From Candidatus Gracilibacteria bacterium CG17_big_fil_post_rev_8_21_14_2_50_48_13 (GTDB taxonomy: Bacteria > Patescibacteriota > Gracilibacteria > 1-14-2-50-48-13), in the NCBI GenBank assembly GCA_002783265.1, contig PFFG01000009.1, forward strand, positions 124,001 to 188,000: 64,000 nucleotides of DNA. Reading direction: 5' to 3'. The translations under genes and the position numbers were made by a program. Numbering within the stretch: the stretch's first letter is position 1; every line of letters starts with the position of its first letter. Shown here piece by piece: positions 26,533-35,233 of this stretch. A model generated the notes under the pieces. That model had not been told where the DNA came from, did no database searches, and was given only the letters and a program-made list of their open reading frames with translations.

Positions 26533-27096
26533 ATGGAAAAAAAGACCTTTCACTATACCGCAACGCCGCTCGCTATTCCGGACGTCGTGATGCTTACTCC
26601 ACGAATATGGCCAGATGATCGTGGTTTTTTTATGGAAAATTATACCAAAAAAGAATTTGAAGAACTTGGGCTGGGGGTAGAGTTTGTTCAAGATAATACG
26701 GTACGATCAACTAAAGGTATTTTGCGTGGAATGCATGCAACAAAATCCCCCCATACACAGGTAAAACTTGTTCGTTGTTTGGAAGGTGAAATTTTTGATG
26801 TTGCTGTCGACGCACGAAAAAACTCTCCGACCTATGGTCAGTGGGTTGGTGCCCATCTCACAGCGGAGGGTATGGAGATGTTATATGTCCCCGCAGGCTT
26901 TCTCCATGGCTACCAGGTGCTTTCTGATAAGTCGCTCGTACACTATAAACAGTCTGATTACTATTTCCCTGATTTAGATCTGGGAATGCGGTATGATGAC
27001 CCGTTGGTGGGTATCGACTGGCCCTTGAAGGAGGCAATTGTCAACGAGCGCGATAAAACGTGGCCAGATTTTGGAGCCATCGATTATGGGTTTTAA
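26533..27096 (+). CDS. rfbC: dTDP-4-dehydrorhamnose 3,5-epimerase
   Basis: The 187-residue cupin enzyme is the third step of dTDP-L-rhamnose synthesis. The catalytic His lies in GILRGMHATKSPHTQVKLV (near residue 65) and FLHGYQVLSD (near 125) contains conserved active-site residues. rfbD lies directly convergent, sharing a TTAA at the stops. rfbA and rfbB are not in this window. Rhamnose probably enters surface glycans made by the glycosyltransferases nearby. Confidence 0.94.
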   Translation: MEKKTFHYTATPLAIPDVVMLTPRIWPDDRGFFMENYTKKEFEELGLGVEFVQDNTVRSTKGILRGMHATKSPHTQVKLVRCLEGEIFDVAVDARKNSPTYGQWVGAHLTAEGMEMLYVPAGFLHGYQVLSDKSLVHYKQSDYYFPDLDLGMRYDDPLVGIDWPLKEAIVNERDKTWPDFGAIDYGF

Positions 27097-27944
27097 TCGA
27101 GGGTTTTGATATATTCTCCGACATTTTGCTCCCAAACCGGAAACTCTCTGCCAAGAATCTCCTGAATTTTCGATGTCGAGAGCACGCTGTAGGCAGGTCT
27201 TTTTGCAGGTAGATTCCATGATGCCATGGGTACCTCCTTAAGTTCTATGTCCATGGAACGGAGCTTTGCAATGGTTCGTCCAAATTCGGCGCGGCTTACC
27301 CCAGTTGCTGGGCCTTTATCACACACATGAAAGAGTCCATAGGCCTTTGCTTCCAGTAGCGCAAAGGTTGCCAAAATCAGGCTTGAGACGTGGGTAGGAA
27401 TGGAGACCTCATCACCGGTAATATTGTTTTCGGTTTTTCCCGTATTAAAGGCGATAAATTTGCGAATAAAATTCTGTTCCCCCGGTCCGTACAACCAACT
27501 GACTCGTATCACAATGGATTTTGCGTAGGAGAGAGCAAGGTCTTCCCCGGCCTTTTTGCTTTTTCCGTACTCACTCAGCGGATTGGTTGTGTCCGTTTCA
27601 AGGTATGGGCGCTTCTTCTTTCCATCAAAGACGTAATCCGTGCTGAAATGAACCAAGGGAATATCGAGCTTTGCAGCGGCTTCCGCGATGTATTGGACAG
27701 CTTCGGCATTCACTCTCCAACCTTCTTCTTTGCCCTCACTTTCCATGAGGTCGACTTTTGTGTATCCCGTTGCATTGATAATGACCTGTGGGGAAATAGC
27801 CCCTACGTGCTCAATAACTTGATTTAGATTCCCCACATCGCATGCTGTCCGGTCGAGAGCAACATAGGAAATGCCTTCCGCATCAAAATGCTCGCGGAAC
27901 ATCGTGGCTAATTGTCCATGTTTTCCTAGAAGAAGAACCGTCAT
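27093..27944 (-). CDS. rfbD: dTDP-4-dehydrorhamnose reductase
   Basis: The 283-residue SDR enzyme makes the last step to dTDP-L-rhamnose. LLLGKHGQLATMF is the nucleotide-binding motif at the N-terminus, HFSTDYVFDGKKKRPY and NPLSEYGKSKKAGE carry the active-site Tyr-x3-Lys, and RVSWLYGPG follows. The open frame extends back to 28130 through the reverse complement of tRNA-Lys; this is not coding. ATG 27944 fits promoter TTGACA-17-TGTACT, 24 bases upstream. Confidence 0.95.
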   Translation of the reverse strand: MTVLLLGKHGQLATMFREHFDAEGISYVALDRTACDVGNLNQVIEHVGAISPQVIINATGYTKVDLMESEGKEEGWRVNAEAVQYIAEAAAKLDIPLVHFSTDYVFDGKKKRPYLETDTTNPLSEYGKSKKAGEDLALSYAKSIVIRVSWLYGPGEQNFIRKFIAFNTGKTENNITGDEVSIPTHVSSLILATFALLEAKAYGLFHVCDKGPATGVSRAEFGRTIAKLRSMDIELKEVPMASWNLPAKRPAYSVLSTSKIQEILGREFPVWEQNVGEYIKTLD

Positions 27945-27951
27945 ACTATAG

Positions 27952-27997
27952 GGGTAATAATTACCCTCAGTACAGCGGCAGCGCGCGAGTTTGTCAA
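27952..27997 (-). promoter_or_regulatory. rfbD promoter with an inverted repeat at the transcription start
   Basis: Minus strand TTGACA (27992-27997), 17 bases, TGTACT (27969-27974). A perfect 7-1-7 inverted repeat GGGTAAT-A-ATTACCC (27952-27966) covers the expected start site, as an operator or a leader hairpin would. Confidence 0.6.
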
Positions 27998-28002
27998 ATG
28001 TA

Positions 28003-28031
28003 TTGACCAGAGCAAACTTTTTTCGTAAGGT
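28003..28031 (+). promoter_or_regulatory. tRNA-Lys promoter
   Basis: TTGACC (28003-28008), 17 bases, TAAGGT (28026-28031), 12 bases before the tRNA. It is back-to-back with the rfbD promoter. Confidence 0.7.
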
Positions 28032-28043
28032 ACGTATCGTTTT

Positions 28044-28119
28044 GGGTCGATAGCTCAGTCGGTAGAGCAACAGCCTTTTAAGCTGATGGTCGCGGGTTCG
28101 AACCCCGCTCGACCCACCA
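28044..28119 (+). tRNA. tRNA-Lys (anticodon TTT)
   Basis: 76 bases with encoded CCA. Acceptor GGGTCGA pairs with TCGACCC; D-arm AGCTCAGTCGGTAGAGC and T-arm GCGGGTTCGAACCCCGC are canonical. Anticodon loop CTTTTAA on stem CAGC/GCTG gives TTT. The 3' end abuts the stop codon of the convergent gene at 28120. Confidence 0.97.
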
Positions 28120-28650
28120 TTACCCCACAAAGTAGTAAATCGGACGCAGGTTCGTTGTTGTATAGTCTGTTTTTACAGCGATCTTTTTTGCAACAAGCGT
28201 CTCCCAGATGAGCTCTTCCTTTTCTGTGAGTCGGTATTCATCACTCCACAGTATTTTTCCTGTTTCTTTTCTCAGAAAGTAGCCTGCTTCCTCAAAAATC
28301 CGCGTACACTCGGAAACATCCATACCTGCTTCGAAGAAACTGTAAATGGTATGGTACTTCACATCATGGATTTTTTTTGCGGGATCAATGCAGAATGTAC
28401 GTTCCTGAACCTTGATCTTGCCCACTAACTGTGATGTGTGCAGATAATTGAATTCCAAAAAATTGCTAAAGGACTCTCGTCTGCATTCAATGTGATACCC
28501 TTCCTTTACGTTGTCACGGATGTTCCCTAAAATCCGCTGCTCATACTGATTTTTTTCCGCGAGAATATGCGCGAGGGTTTGCAAAGAAACACTGTCTGGA
28601 ACAGAGATGGGCGTTTGTTCAAAAGAATTTGATTGTTCGTGAGAAGCCAT
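28120..28650 (-). CDS. Hypothetical soluble protein, 176 aa
   Basis: No family recognised. The sequence is soluble and mixed alpha/beta, with a Ser/Gln-rich first ~25 residues and a C-terminal third that looks like a helical hairpin (EYRLTEKEELIWETLVAKKI). There is no signal or membrane segment. It has its own promoter (TTGACT-16-TACACT, minus strand 28675-28702) after the TraG-like ATPase gene, so it need not share that function. Confidence 0.7.
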   Translation of the reverse strand: MASHEQSNSFEQTPISVPDSVSLQTLAHILAEKNQYEQRILGNIRDNVKEGYHIECRRESFSNFLEFNYLHTSQLVGKIKVQERTFCIDPAKKIHDVKYHTIYSFFEAGMDVSECTRIFEEAGYFLRKETGKILWSDEYRLTEKEELIWETLVAKKIAVKTDYTTTNLRPIYYFVG

Positions 28651-28674
28651 GGCAACAAAGAGTGTATGTTGCCG

Positions 28675-28702
28675 AGTGTAGGAAATACTTGTACAAAGTC
28701 AA
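28675..28702 (-). promoter_or_regulatory. Promoter of the 176-aa gene
   Basis: Minus strand TTGACT (28697-28702) starts one base after the upstream stop codon; 16 bases later TACACT (28675-28680), then 24 bases to the ATG. Confidence 0.6.
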
Positions 28703-28703
28703 A

Positions 28704-31367
28704 TTATTTCTCAGACGTCTTTTCCTGTGCATCCTTTGGCTTGGGCGCGTTTGCTTCAATGTTCTTTTGCTTTATCTCCAGTTTTTTCTTTTTCTTCCAT
28801 TCTTCTTGGGCACGTTCCTTTTCTCGGGCTGTACGCACTTGCTGAGAGCGGAATTCGTAGGCTTTGCGGTCTTCGTCGTTCCAGGTGTATTGCTTCTTGG
28901 TAAATTCCAGCAGTTTCTCGTATTCCTCCGTTTCCAAGGTTGGAAAGCGGTCTGCAATGGAAGGAAGCGTGCGAATTTTCAGAGCACTGGTGATCTTATT
29001 ATTTTTCACGGAACGCGTGTAGAGCGTAAAGGGCGGCAGTGTTGTGAGCATTTCTTCCGTTATGTCATTTTCTCCAAAGAGTTTTGCCATGGAAGGAGCG
29101 TCCTCAAGCCCGACGCGCAGTGACATCACGGTTCCTACGTTGCCAAAGATAGCCGCGCGCAGCTCAGGAGGCATTTGTGCCAAGTACTGGTGGGCAATGG
29201 TCAAATTCAGCCGATACTTTCGCGCCTCCGACAAAATGCTTTCAAAGGTGCTGACGGAAGAAACAAAGTTTTGAAACTCGTCGATATACAGGTAAAAGTC
29301 TTTCCGTTCTGCCTCAGGAATATCAATACGCTTCATGGCATCGACCAGAATGCGGCTGACAAGCATGCTACCAATGAGTTCCGAATTTTGCGGGGAAAGG
29401 CGGCCTTTTGAGAGATTAACCAGCAAAATCTTTTGCTTGTTCATGATGAAATCAAAATTGAAGCGATTACGTTTTGCTGCAAACACTCCACGCACGATTT
29501 TGTTATTCAAAAACTTCTCCACTTTATTGAGGACGGCCACAACGGATTCTTTCTGCAGTTTCGGATCGAGCACATCAAACTGATCGTGCCAGAAGGAAAT
29601 AACGTGCTCATCACTACAGTGTGCAAGGCACGCCTCGCGATAGGTTTTGGTGGTAATAAACGCTGGAATATCCGTCAGGGTTGCATTAGGTGCTTCCACA
29701 AGACCCATAATGGTATTAAACAAGATCTGTTCCATACGTGGTCCCCAGGAATTTGCAAACATCTTGTAAAAGATACCAATGAGTTCATTGGCAATGAGTT
29801 CCCGACCCTTTTTATCCACATTCAAAATATTGAAGGCAGGAGGATTTTCCGTGTCTGAGGGGTCGAAATAGGCGACGTCATTTTTACGAAAGGAGGGGAT
29901 AAACTTCAAAAGACGCTCTACCATTTCTCCATGGGGATCCACTACGGCAACTCCGTGTCCCTGATAAATATTACTGAGAATCATCTGCTCCTGAAGCGTG
30001 GATTTACCTGTGCCCGTTTGTCCAATAATATAGACATGTCGTCTTCTATCAATGTCATCGATCACCAGGGGTTGTTTTTTCCCGAAATTATCAATATAGC
30101 CAATGACGGAGCCCGTCGGAAGTACCATCATTTTGGACTCCAAAGGCAAATCTTGATCGCGCATGAGCAATTCTTCTTTCTTTGTGACCTTCTGTTCGTC
30201 TTTGGGCACAATTTTTGGTGCGTCCTGAAATACTTCAAGGGCACTTTCAATGTAGTGAATATAGGGAGAATACAGCGTTGCTGTTGGTGGATGCCAAAGG
30301 AGCGCAAGCTCTGAACTGTTGAGATACATGCGTTGCTTGGGAACAGCAATACGCTTCATGCCACGGTACCGTTCTATCCCTAGGCCTTCCTTGGAGGGGG
30401 TCACCGTAAACATATTGGTTTCAGGAAGTCCCATAATCGTAAAGGCCTGGCGAATTTCATCCATAAGTGCAGGGCGCGGTGTGGTTCCCTTTTTGGTAAA
30501 GTACTGCAGGCGCACGGTTGATCCCAGTACTGGGCGACTTGTTTTCTCGCGCATAAGGGACGCCTGGGAAAATTCTTCCCCTTCTTTTGCATCGGCGGAG
30601 TCAGAGCTTTTTCCAAGACACGTCGCAAGAAGGATCCACTGCATTGGCGCAAGCAGCGGGTGGTGATCGCGTGTAATCAGGTCGATACCCAGCTTTTCGA
30701 AGGGGCCCATCCACGACAAGGCATGGGTACTTTCCAGCATGGCACGTCTTTTGGCATAGGTTTCCCACGTCTTTGAGGTGGGTGAACACAGTGTTTGCAT
30801 CCAAACTTCTTCGCCATCGATCAAGGTAGAAACCGTCGAAACAAAGGATGCAAGAGGGTCTGCACTAATGGACACATCACTTTTCTGCCCCTGTTTTTTG
30901 ACGGGAAAAATATCCGGACGACTCAGTCCAAGATAGTGGGTGGAAACAAGAGAAAGATCATCTCGCAGGACATAATCGGCAACAACATCGATATCTACCT
31001 GCACAAACCGTCCTTTGAAAAAGTTAATGATACTGTTACTCATGGTCCCTTTTTCGGCACGAATAAGGAAACGAATGCTTCCTTTTGTTGCGACTATTTC
31101 AAAACTCACAGAGGGATTTGTTTCCCCTGCAAGATATGAGCGGAACGTTTGTTTTTTTCCTAGTGTCGCAAGACTTTGAAAAATATCTTCCACATCAAAA
31201 TACTGGTGTTTCCCAAATTTGGAAATTTTGATTTCAAGCAGTTGCCAACCGCGAGCCATGTCCACTTTCTTGCGGGCGACACGCACAAGAAACGCAATAT
31301 AAAGGGAAACTAGGGTCCACCCCAGCAGCGCTATCAAAATGAGAAGCAAAATCGCCGCCGCCTCCAT
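28704..31367 (-). CDS. TraG/VirB4-like membrane-anchored DNA-transfer ATPase
   Basis: 887 residues. An N-terminal membrane helix (AAILLLILIALLGWTLVSLYIAFLV) is followed by a ~380-residue alpha/beta region, then a P-loop ATPase of the conjugative coupling/HerA class: Walker A IGQTGTGKSTLQEQM, VAVVDPHGEM, and Walker B FYLYIDEFQNF. The last ~70 residues are a charged coiled coil (KERAQEEWKKKKK). Such proteins are common in CPR genomes without a full type IV secretion system; possible roles are DNA uptake or export, or pilus work. No relaxase or other secretion gene is adjacent. ATG 31367 is preferred over 31397, which lies in the upstream gene region. Confidence 0.85.
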   Translation of the reverse strand: MEAAAILLLILIALLGWTLVSLYIAFLVRVARKKVDMARGWQLLEIKISKFGKHQYFDVEDIFQSLATLGKKQTFRSYLAGETNPSVSFEIVATKGSIRFLIRAEKGTMSNSIINFFKGRFVQVDIDVVADYVLRDDLSLVSTHYLGLSRPDIFPVKKQGQKSDVSISADPLASFVSTVSTLIDGEEVWMQTLCSPTSKTWETYAKRRAMLESTHALSWMGPFEKLGIDLITRDHHPLLAPMQWILLATCLGKSSDSADAKEGEEFSQASLMREKTSRPVLGSTVRLQYFTKKGTTPRPALMDEIRQAFTIMGLPETNMFTVTPSKEGLGIERYRGMKRIAVPKQRMYLNSSELALLWHPPTATLYSPYIHYIESALEVFQDAPKIVPKDEQKVTKKEELLMRDQDLPLESKMMVLPTGSVIGYIDNFGKKQPLVIDDIDRRRHVYIIGQTGTGKSTLQEQMILSNIYQGHGVAVVDPHGEMVERLLKFIPSFRKNDVAYFDPSDTENPPAFNILNVDKKGRELIANELIGIFYKMFANSWGPRMEQILFNTIMGLVEAPNATLTDIPAFITTKTYREACLAHCSDEHVISFWHDQFDVLDPKLQKESVVAVLNKVEKFLNNKIVRGVFAAKRNRFNFDFIMNKQKILLVNLSKGRLSPQNSELIGSMLVSRILVDAMKRIDIPEAERKDFYLYIDEFQNFVSSVSTFESILSEARKYRLNLTIAHQYLAQMPPELRAAIFGNVGTVMSLRVGLEDAPSMAKLFGENDITEEMLTTLPPFTLYTRSVKNNKITSALKIRTLPSIADRFPTLETEEYEKLLEFTKKQYTWNDEDRKAYEFRSQQVRTAREKERAQEEWKKKKKLEIKQKNIEANAPKPKDAQEKTSEK

Positions 31368-31483
31368 GTATGAGTGAAAGAAAATACTCTTTACCATACT
31401 ACTCTTTATCAGGTGAAATGTCTATTGAACTCCGTGATAAAAGCAGGTATCGTTGCGCCCGCAGTCTTCAATGTGTTCCATCT

Positions 31484-32677
31484 ATGAACGTTTGTATTCT
31501 TGACCAGGGAGAAATAATGGGCGGAGCCGAGGGCTTTTCGCTGGATATTCTTCGGTCTGTTTCCAAATCGCAGTGGAACATGACACTCCTTCATCATAAG
31601 TATGCCCATCCCGACTATATGTCGCGGGCGGGGGCTATTCCTTATATTCACCGTGAGCAGATTAATATTCCCACCCTGGATCATCGACGCTTTGGATCCT
31701 ATGTCCAGACGCTGAAAACCGCCTTTGCTGTCGCAAAACAGCTGAGAAAAAAGCATATAGATGTCCTACAAACGAACACGAACAGGGCACATGCGGTGGG
31801 GGCTCTTGCGGCGCATTACGCGGGCATTCCCCTTGTATGGGTTGTGCATGACACCACCTTTCCTCTTGATGTCCTGAAAAAACTGGTGCAATACCCCACA
31901 AAAATTGTCTGTGTTTCTGAATATGTGCGTGATTTTATTCTTGAACATGGTGGGGTTGAGGCGGCTATCAAAACCATCATTATTCCGAATGGCATTGATC
32001 TAGATAGTGTTGGGGCCGGGGTAACACCTTCCCTCCGCCCACTTGTGGATATTGATGGAAAGCCATTTTCTTTTCTTCCTCATCATCGTTATGTGGGCAT
32101 GATTGGGCGCATTGATACCTGGAAAGGACAGGACGTCTTTCTTGATGCAGCTCATATTTTGAACAGTGAGTATCCACAACATTCTGGGGTTGAGTACCTC
32201 GTAATAGGAGGGGTGACGAATACAAGTGAGGCACGATCGCGCTATTATGCACAACTGCGTGAGACGGTGCGGGAGCGCCATCTGTCGAATGTCACCTTTT
32301 TAGGTCAGCAGGATATTGCACAGATATTCCCTTCTCTCGATGTCCTTGTGCATGCTTCAACGGAACCCGAACCCTTTGGCCGTACAATTATTGAAGCATG
32401 GGCCTATGGTGTTCCAGTTGTGGCCACCAAACTTGGTGCCCCTGCGTCTTTTGTTGAATACGGCAAAACGGGTCTTCTTGTGGAACCAAAGGATCCAAAG
32501 GACCTCGCACAAAAAATTTCCCTTTTGCTTGAAGACCACCACCTCGCAGAGACCTTGAAAGTGAATGCGCGAAAAGAAGTGAGGGCGCGCTATGATCTCG
32601 TGCGGATAATTGACATGTTCGCCGAACTCTGGGATGAAGTTAAAATATTTGGAAAAATGCGTAAAAAAGCCCGTTAA
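31484..32677 (+). CDS. Family 4 glycosyltransferase
   Basis: 397 residues, GT-B fold. The N-terminal domain opens with MNVCILDQGEIMGGAEGFSL. The C-terminal nucleotide-sugar domain has GMIGRIDTWKGQD (near residue 205) and the E-x7-E motif EPFGRTIIEAWAYGVPVVAT (near 300). It transfers a sugar from an activated donor, probably for surface glycan assembly; donor and acceptor are unknown. A frame open from 31370 would add 38 residues that do not fit the family. A terminator overlaps the stop. Confidence 0.9.
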   Translation: MNVCILDQGEIMGGAEGFSLDILRSVSKSQWNMTLLHHKYAHPDYMSRAGAIPYIHREQINIPTLDHRRFGSYVQTLKTAFAVAKQLRKKHIDVLQTNTNRAHAVGALAAHYAGIPLVWVVHDTTFPLDVLKKLVQYPTKIVCVSEYVRDFILEHGGVEAAIKTIIIPNGIDLDSVGAGVTPSLRPLVDIDGKPFSFLPHHRYVGMIGRIDTWKGQDVFLDAAHILNSEYPQHSGVEYLVIGGVTNTSEARSRYYAQLRETVRERHLSNVTFLGQQDIAQIFPSLDVLVHASTEPEPFGRTIIEAWAYGVPVVATKLGAPASFVEYGKTGLLVEPKDPKDLAQKISLLLEDHHLAETLKVNARKEVRARYDLVRIIDMFAELWDEVKIFGKMRKKAR

Positions 32678-32690
32678 AGTGGCTTTTTTT
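32663..32690 (+). terminator. Terminator after the glycosyltransferase
   Basis: AAAAAAGCC and GGCTTTTTTT form a stem around a short loop across the stop codon. Confidence 0.65.
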
Positions 32691-32702
32691 GGTATGAATC
32701 TC

Positions 32703-32731
32703 TTGCACATGATTTTTACGGTTCCTATAAT
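32703..32731 (+). promoter_or_regulatory. Strong promoter of the HU gene
   Basis: TTGCAC (32703-32708), exactly 17 bases, perfect TATAAT (32726-32731). The leader to the ATG is 40 bases, longer than at most genes here. Confidence 0.8.
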
Positions 32732-32771
32732 CCAATCATTCACATAGGTTTTATCCCCTTATCCACTACCT

Positions 32772-33050
32772 ATGACTAAGCAGGATCTCATCTCTCATCT
32801 CGCAGAGCAGGCTGGTATCACTAAGAAGCAGGCAGCTGCTGCACTTGAGGCGTTCATGGACGCTGTAACAAAGTCTCTCAAGAAGGGAGACAGCATTACG
32901 CTTACTGGTTTCGGAACATTCAAGGTCAATGCACGTGCAGCTCGCATGGGTGTTAACCCTCGAAACCCTAAGGAAAAGCTTTCTATTCCTGCACGCAAGG
33001 TTCCTACCTTCAAGGCTGGTAAGAAGCTTAAGGAGTCTGTAGCAAAGTAA
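32772..33050 (+). CDS. hup: HU family nucleoid protein
   Basis: The 92-residue DNA-bending protein has the classic start MTKQDLISHLAEQAGITKKQ, GFGTFKV, and the arm region ARMGVNPRNPKEKLSIPARK, whose Pro intercalates DNA. Codon choice is visibly more biased than in neighbours (GCT, AAG, GGT preferred), and promoter and terminator are strong, so it is likely one of the most expressed genes. Single-gene unit. Confidence 0.96.
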   Translation: MTKQDLISHLAEQAGITKKQAAAALEAFMDAVTKSLKKGDSITLTGFGTFKVNARAARMGVNPRNPKEKLSIPARKVPTFKAGKKLKESVAK

Positions 33051-33100
33051 TTGCTCAGTTCTAACGTCATGGGTGGTACATAGGGAAACCTCGTACACTC

Positions 33101-33132
33101 AAAAAAAGTCCGCTTCGGCGGACTTTTTCTTT
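33101..33132 (+). terminator. Strong terminator after HU
   Basis: An 11-bp stem (AAAAAGTCCGC / GCGGACTTTTT) with a TTCG tetraloop and a T tract. It can also serve the convergent 263-aa gene. Confidence 0.9.
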
Positions 33133-33151
33133 ATTCTGAATCTTTTCGTGT

Positions 33152-33943
33152 TTACGCTGCGAGAAGATCATTCGCGCTGCTATTACGTGCATCGTGTTGT
33201 CTTGGCTTGGAGGGGCCTTTTTCAGATCGACGGTTGTCTTCATGGCGAGGGCGATCGCGGCGTTCTGGTGCCTGTTCGCGCTTTTCTCCTCCGAGAATAT
33301 CCTGAAGGCCTTCCACGACCTTGCGCATTTTCGCAAGTTTGTTGGAACGTTCAGACCGAAGAGATGCAATGGCATCTTTCTCGTACTGAATATTGTCGTT
33401 ATGTTGCTTGATTTGTTCGTTAAATTCCTCTTCTTCTTTATCAAACTGTGCTTTGAGGTTACTGAGCATAGAGAGGGAATCTGTTTGCCCACTCATATCC
33501 ACAGTTCCTGTGGACGTTGGCGTCTCCGCATCTGCCATATCCCATGCAGGAATAGTTTCTTCTGCAGGCACTGTTGCCTCAGAAGCAATTTCCGTCGGCT
33601 GAACCTCCGTTGCCGGTGCAGGCGTAAAGGCGCTTGGCTCCGATGGAGTAAAAGGTGTCGCTTCTGAAGGTGTGAGGGAAGATCCATCCGTTGTGGAAGG
33701 AGCAAAGGCTGCCGTCACGGAATCGTCGGTGGCCTGTCCTCCAAAGGGATTACCAAACGGGTCAAAACCGCCAGGAAGTGACGTTGACGTAGAATCATCA
33801 CCTGTCGTCGCGCCGCCTGCTGCAGCTGCCCCATCGCCAACCGTTGGGTCCGGTGAAAAGCTCATCCATGGAAGTGATGCGTCGCCACTACCTCCCTGGG
33901 CTGGATTTGCCCCCTGAAGATTTTGCTGGTTCGTGTCGTCCAT
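33152..33943 (-). CDS. Low-complexity protein with a C-terminal coiled coil, 263 aa
   Basis: Not a recognised family. Residues 1-150 are disordered, rich in Thr, Ser, Pro, Ala and Gly with repeated TPSE units (TPSEATPF, TPSEPSAF). Residues ~160-215 form a coiled coil (AQFDKEEEEFNEQIKQHN). The tail is strongly charged and Arg-rich (EKREQAPERRDRPRHEDNRR), suggesting binding to nucleic acid or polyanion. No signal peptide, so probably cytoplasmic. It diverges from tilS. Confidence 0.7.
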   Translation of the reverse strand: MDDTNQQNLQGANPAQGGSGDASLPWMSFSPDPTVGDGAAAAGGATTGDDSTSTSLPGGFDPFGNPFGGQATDDSVTAAFAPSTTDGSSLTPSEATPFTPSEPSAFTPAPATEVQPTEIASEATVPAEETIPAWDMADAETPTSTGTVDMSGQTDSLSMLSNLKAQFDKEEEEFNEQIKQHNDNIQYEKDAIASLRSERSNKLAKMRKVVEGLQDILGGEKREQAPERRDRPRHEDNRRSEKGPSKPRQHDARNSSANDLLAA

Positions 33944-34003
33944 TGTTTTTTTTAGAAAAGTACGGTATCAAGGCATCATATCATATCAACCTCTCTTTTG
34001 CAA

Positions 34004-35233
34004 ATGCCCTGGAGTCGAGTTTTTTCTCATGGAGTACTCGCATCTTTACCGAAGGAAGCGCCACTCGTTGTTGCCGCTTCAGGCGGTGTTGATTCACAGG
34101 TGTTGCTGGATCTTTTGGGTAAGCACCAGTTTCTTCAGGTGCATGCAGTGTACATTGACCATGGCTGGCGCGCAGATACACAGAACGATAGAGCAGTGGT
34201 GAAGCAGCTAATTGAAGGATATGGATTTAATTTCCATACATGTTTCGTTCCTCCCGGAACAAAGCAAACGGAAATCGCGGCTCGTGTAGCCCGATATACT
34301 CTTTTGGAACAAATGCGCGCTCAGATCGGCGCTGAGTGGGTTCTCACAGCCCATCATGCCGATGACCTCCTTGAATCGCAGCTCCTGCATCTGGAGCGGG
34401 GATCAGGTCTCTTTGGTCTGGTTGGAATGCAGGAGATGGATAGGCAGCGTCATCTTCTAAGGCCACTTCTTAAGGCTACCAAAGAAGACATTCTTGCCTA
34501 TGCGATGGAGTATCATCTGCCTTGGCATGAGGATACAACAAATGCAAATCGTGCCTATGCCCGGAATCGATTACGACAGGATCTGATTCCAAGCTTTACG
34601 GAGGAAATTTCTGATATCTATGCGTGGAGTCAACATCTCGCATCACAATCTCGACAACAAATTGAGAACAATGATCATGCGACAGAGGCTGCTCTGGGTG
34701 ACTGGAAAAATAATCTATCGTGGGCACGATCTTCCTGGCTTTCTTTGTCGAAAAATCTCCAGCAACATGCGGTGGTGTGTTTACTTCGTGATGCAGAGGA
34801 ATCCTACACTCAGGCAAGGGTAGCGGCGCTTTGCACACAGCTCGAAACCATGAAAACGGGCGGGCGTGCTCTTCTTGCTTCGGAGGTATGGATAGAGCGG
34901 CAGTATGACCGTTTTTACCTTTGTCCGCAGGACGCAAAAGGGGCTCCACTGCCGGATACTATTGCACTTCCCCATGACGCGCCCCCTTCTCTTCAAGTAA
35001 AAAAACTTTCTTCCTCCATGCGTCTTCGACGGTATAAAAAAACACCAACGGGATGGCATATTTGGCATACGTCACTCAAAAAATGGCGCGCAGCACAGAA
35101 AATAACGGCCAAGGAATCGCTCTCTCTCGATGCCTTGGTTTCAGAGGATGGCGAAGTATTTGCTATTGTGCATCCCAAATGGCAGTATCCCAAAGACTTA
35201 CCCTTACTTGCGCGACCTCTCCCACGTGGCTAA
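34004..35233 (+). CDS. tilS: tRNA(Ile)-lysidine synthase
   Basis: 409 residues. The PP-loop SGGVDSQVLLDLL lies near residue 26 and the N-terminal domain continues with TAHHADDLLESQLLHLERGSG. TilS converts C34 of the CAU-anticodon tRNA-Ile to lysidine so it reads AUA. The C-terminal half is more divergent but of typical length. ATG 34004 is used; a TTG two codons earlier is less likely. The next gene starts inside its last codons. Confidence 0.95.
   Translation: MPWSRVFSHGVLASLPKEAPLVVAASGGVDSQVLLDLLGKHQFLQVHAVYIDHGWRADTQNDRAVVKQLIEGYGFNFHTCFVPPGTKQTEIAARVARYTLLEQMRAQIGAEWVLTAHHADDLLESQLLHLERGSGLFGLVGMQEMDRQRHLLRPLLKATKEDILAYAMEYHLPWHEDTTNANRAYARNRLRQDLIPSFTEEISDIYAWSQHLASQSRQQIENNDHATEAALGDWKNNLSWARSSWLSLSKNLQQHAVVCLLRDAEESYTQARVAALCTQLETMKTGGRALLASEVWIERQYDRFYLCPQDAKGAPLPDTIALPHDAPPSLQVKKLSSSMRLRRYKKTPTGWHIWHTSLKKWRAAQKITAKESLSLDALVSEDGEVFAIVHPKWQYPKDLPLLARPLPRG

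Noticed and set aside
27945-28130. N-terminal extension of RfbD
   Set aside because: It translates tRNA-Lys and promoter DNA; the family start and a good promoter point to 27944.
33672-33917. Plus-strand ORF within the 263-aa gene
   Set aside because: Antisense shadow of the Thr/Pro-rich coding region.
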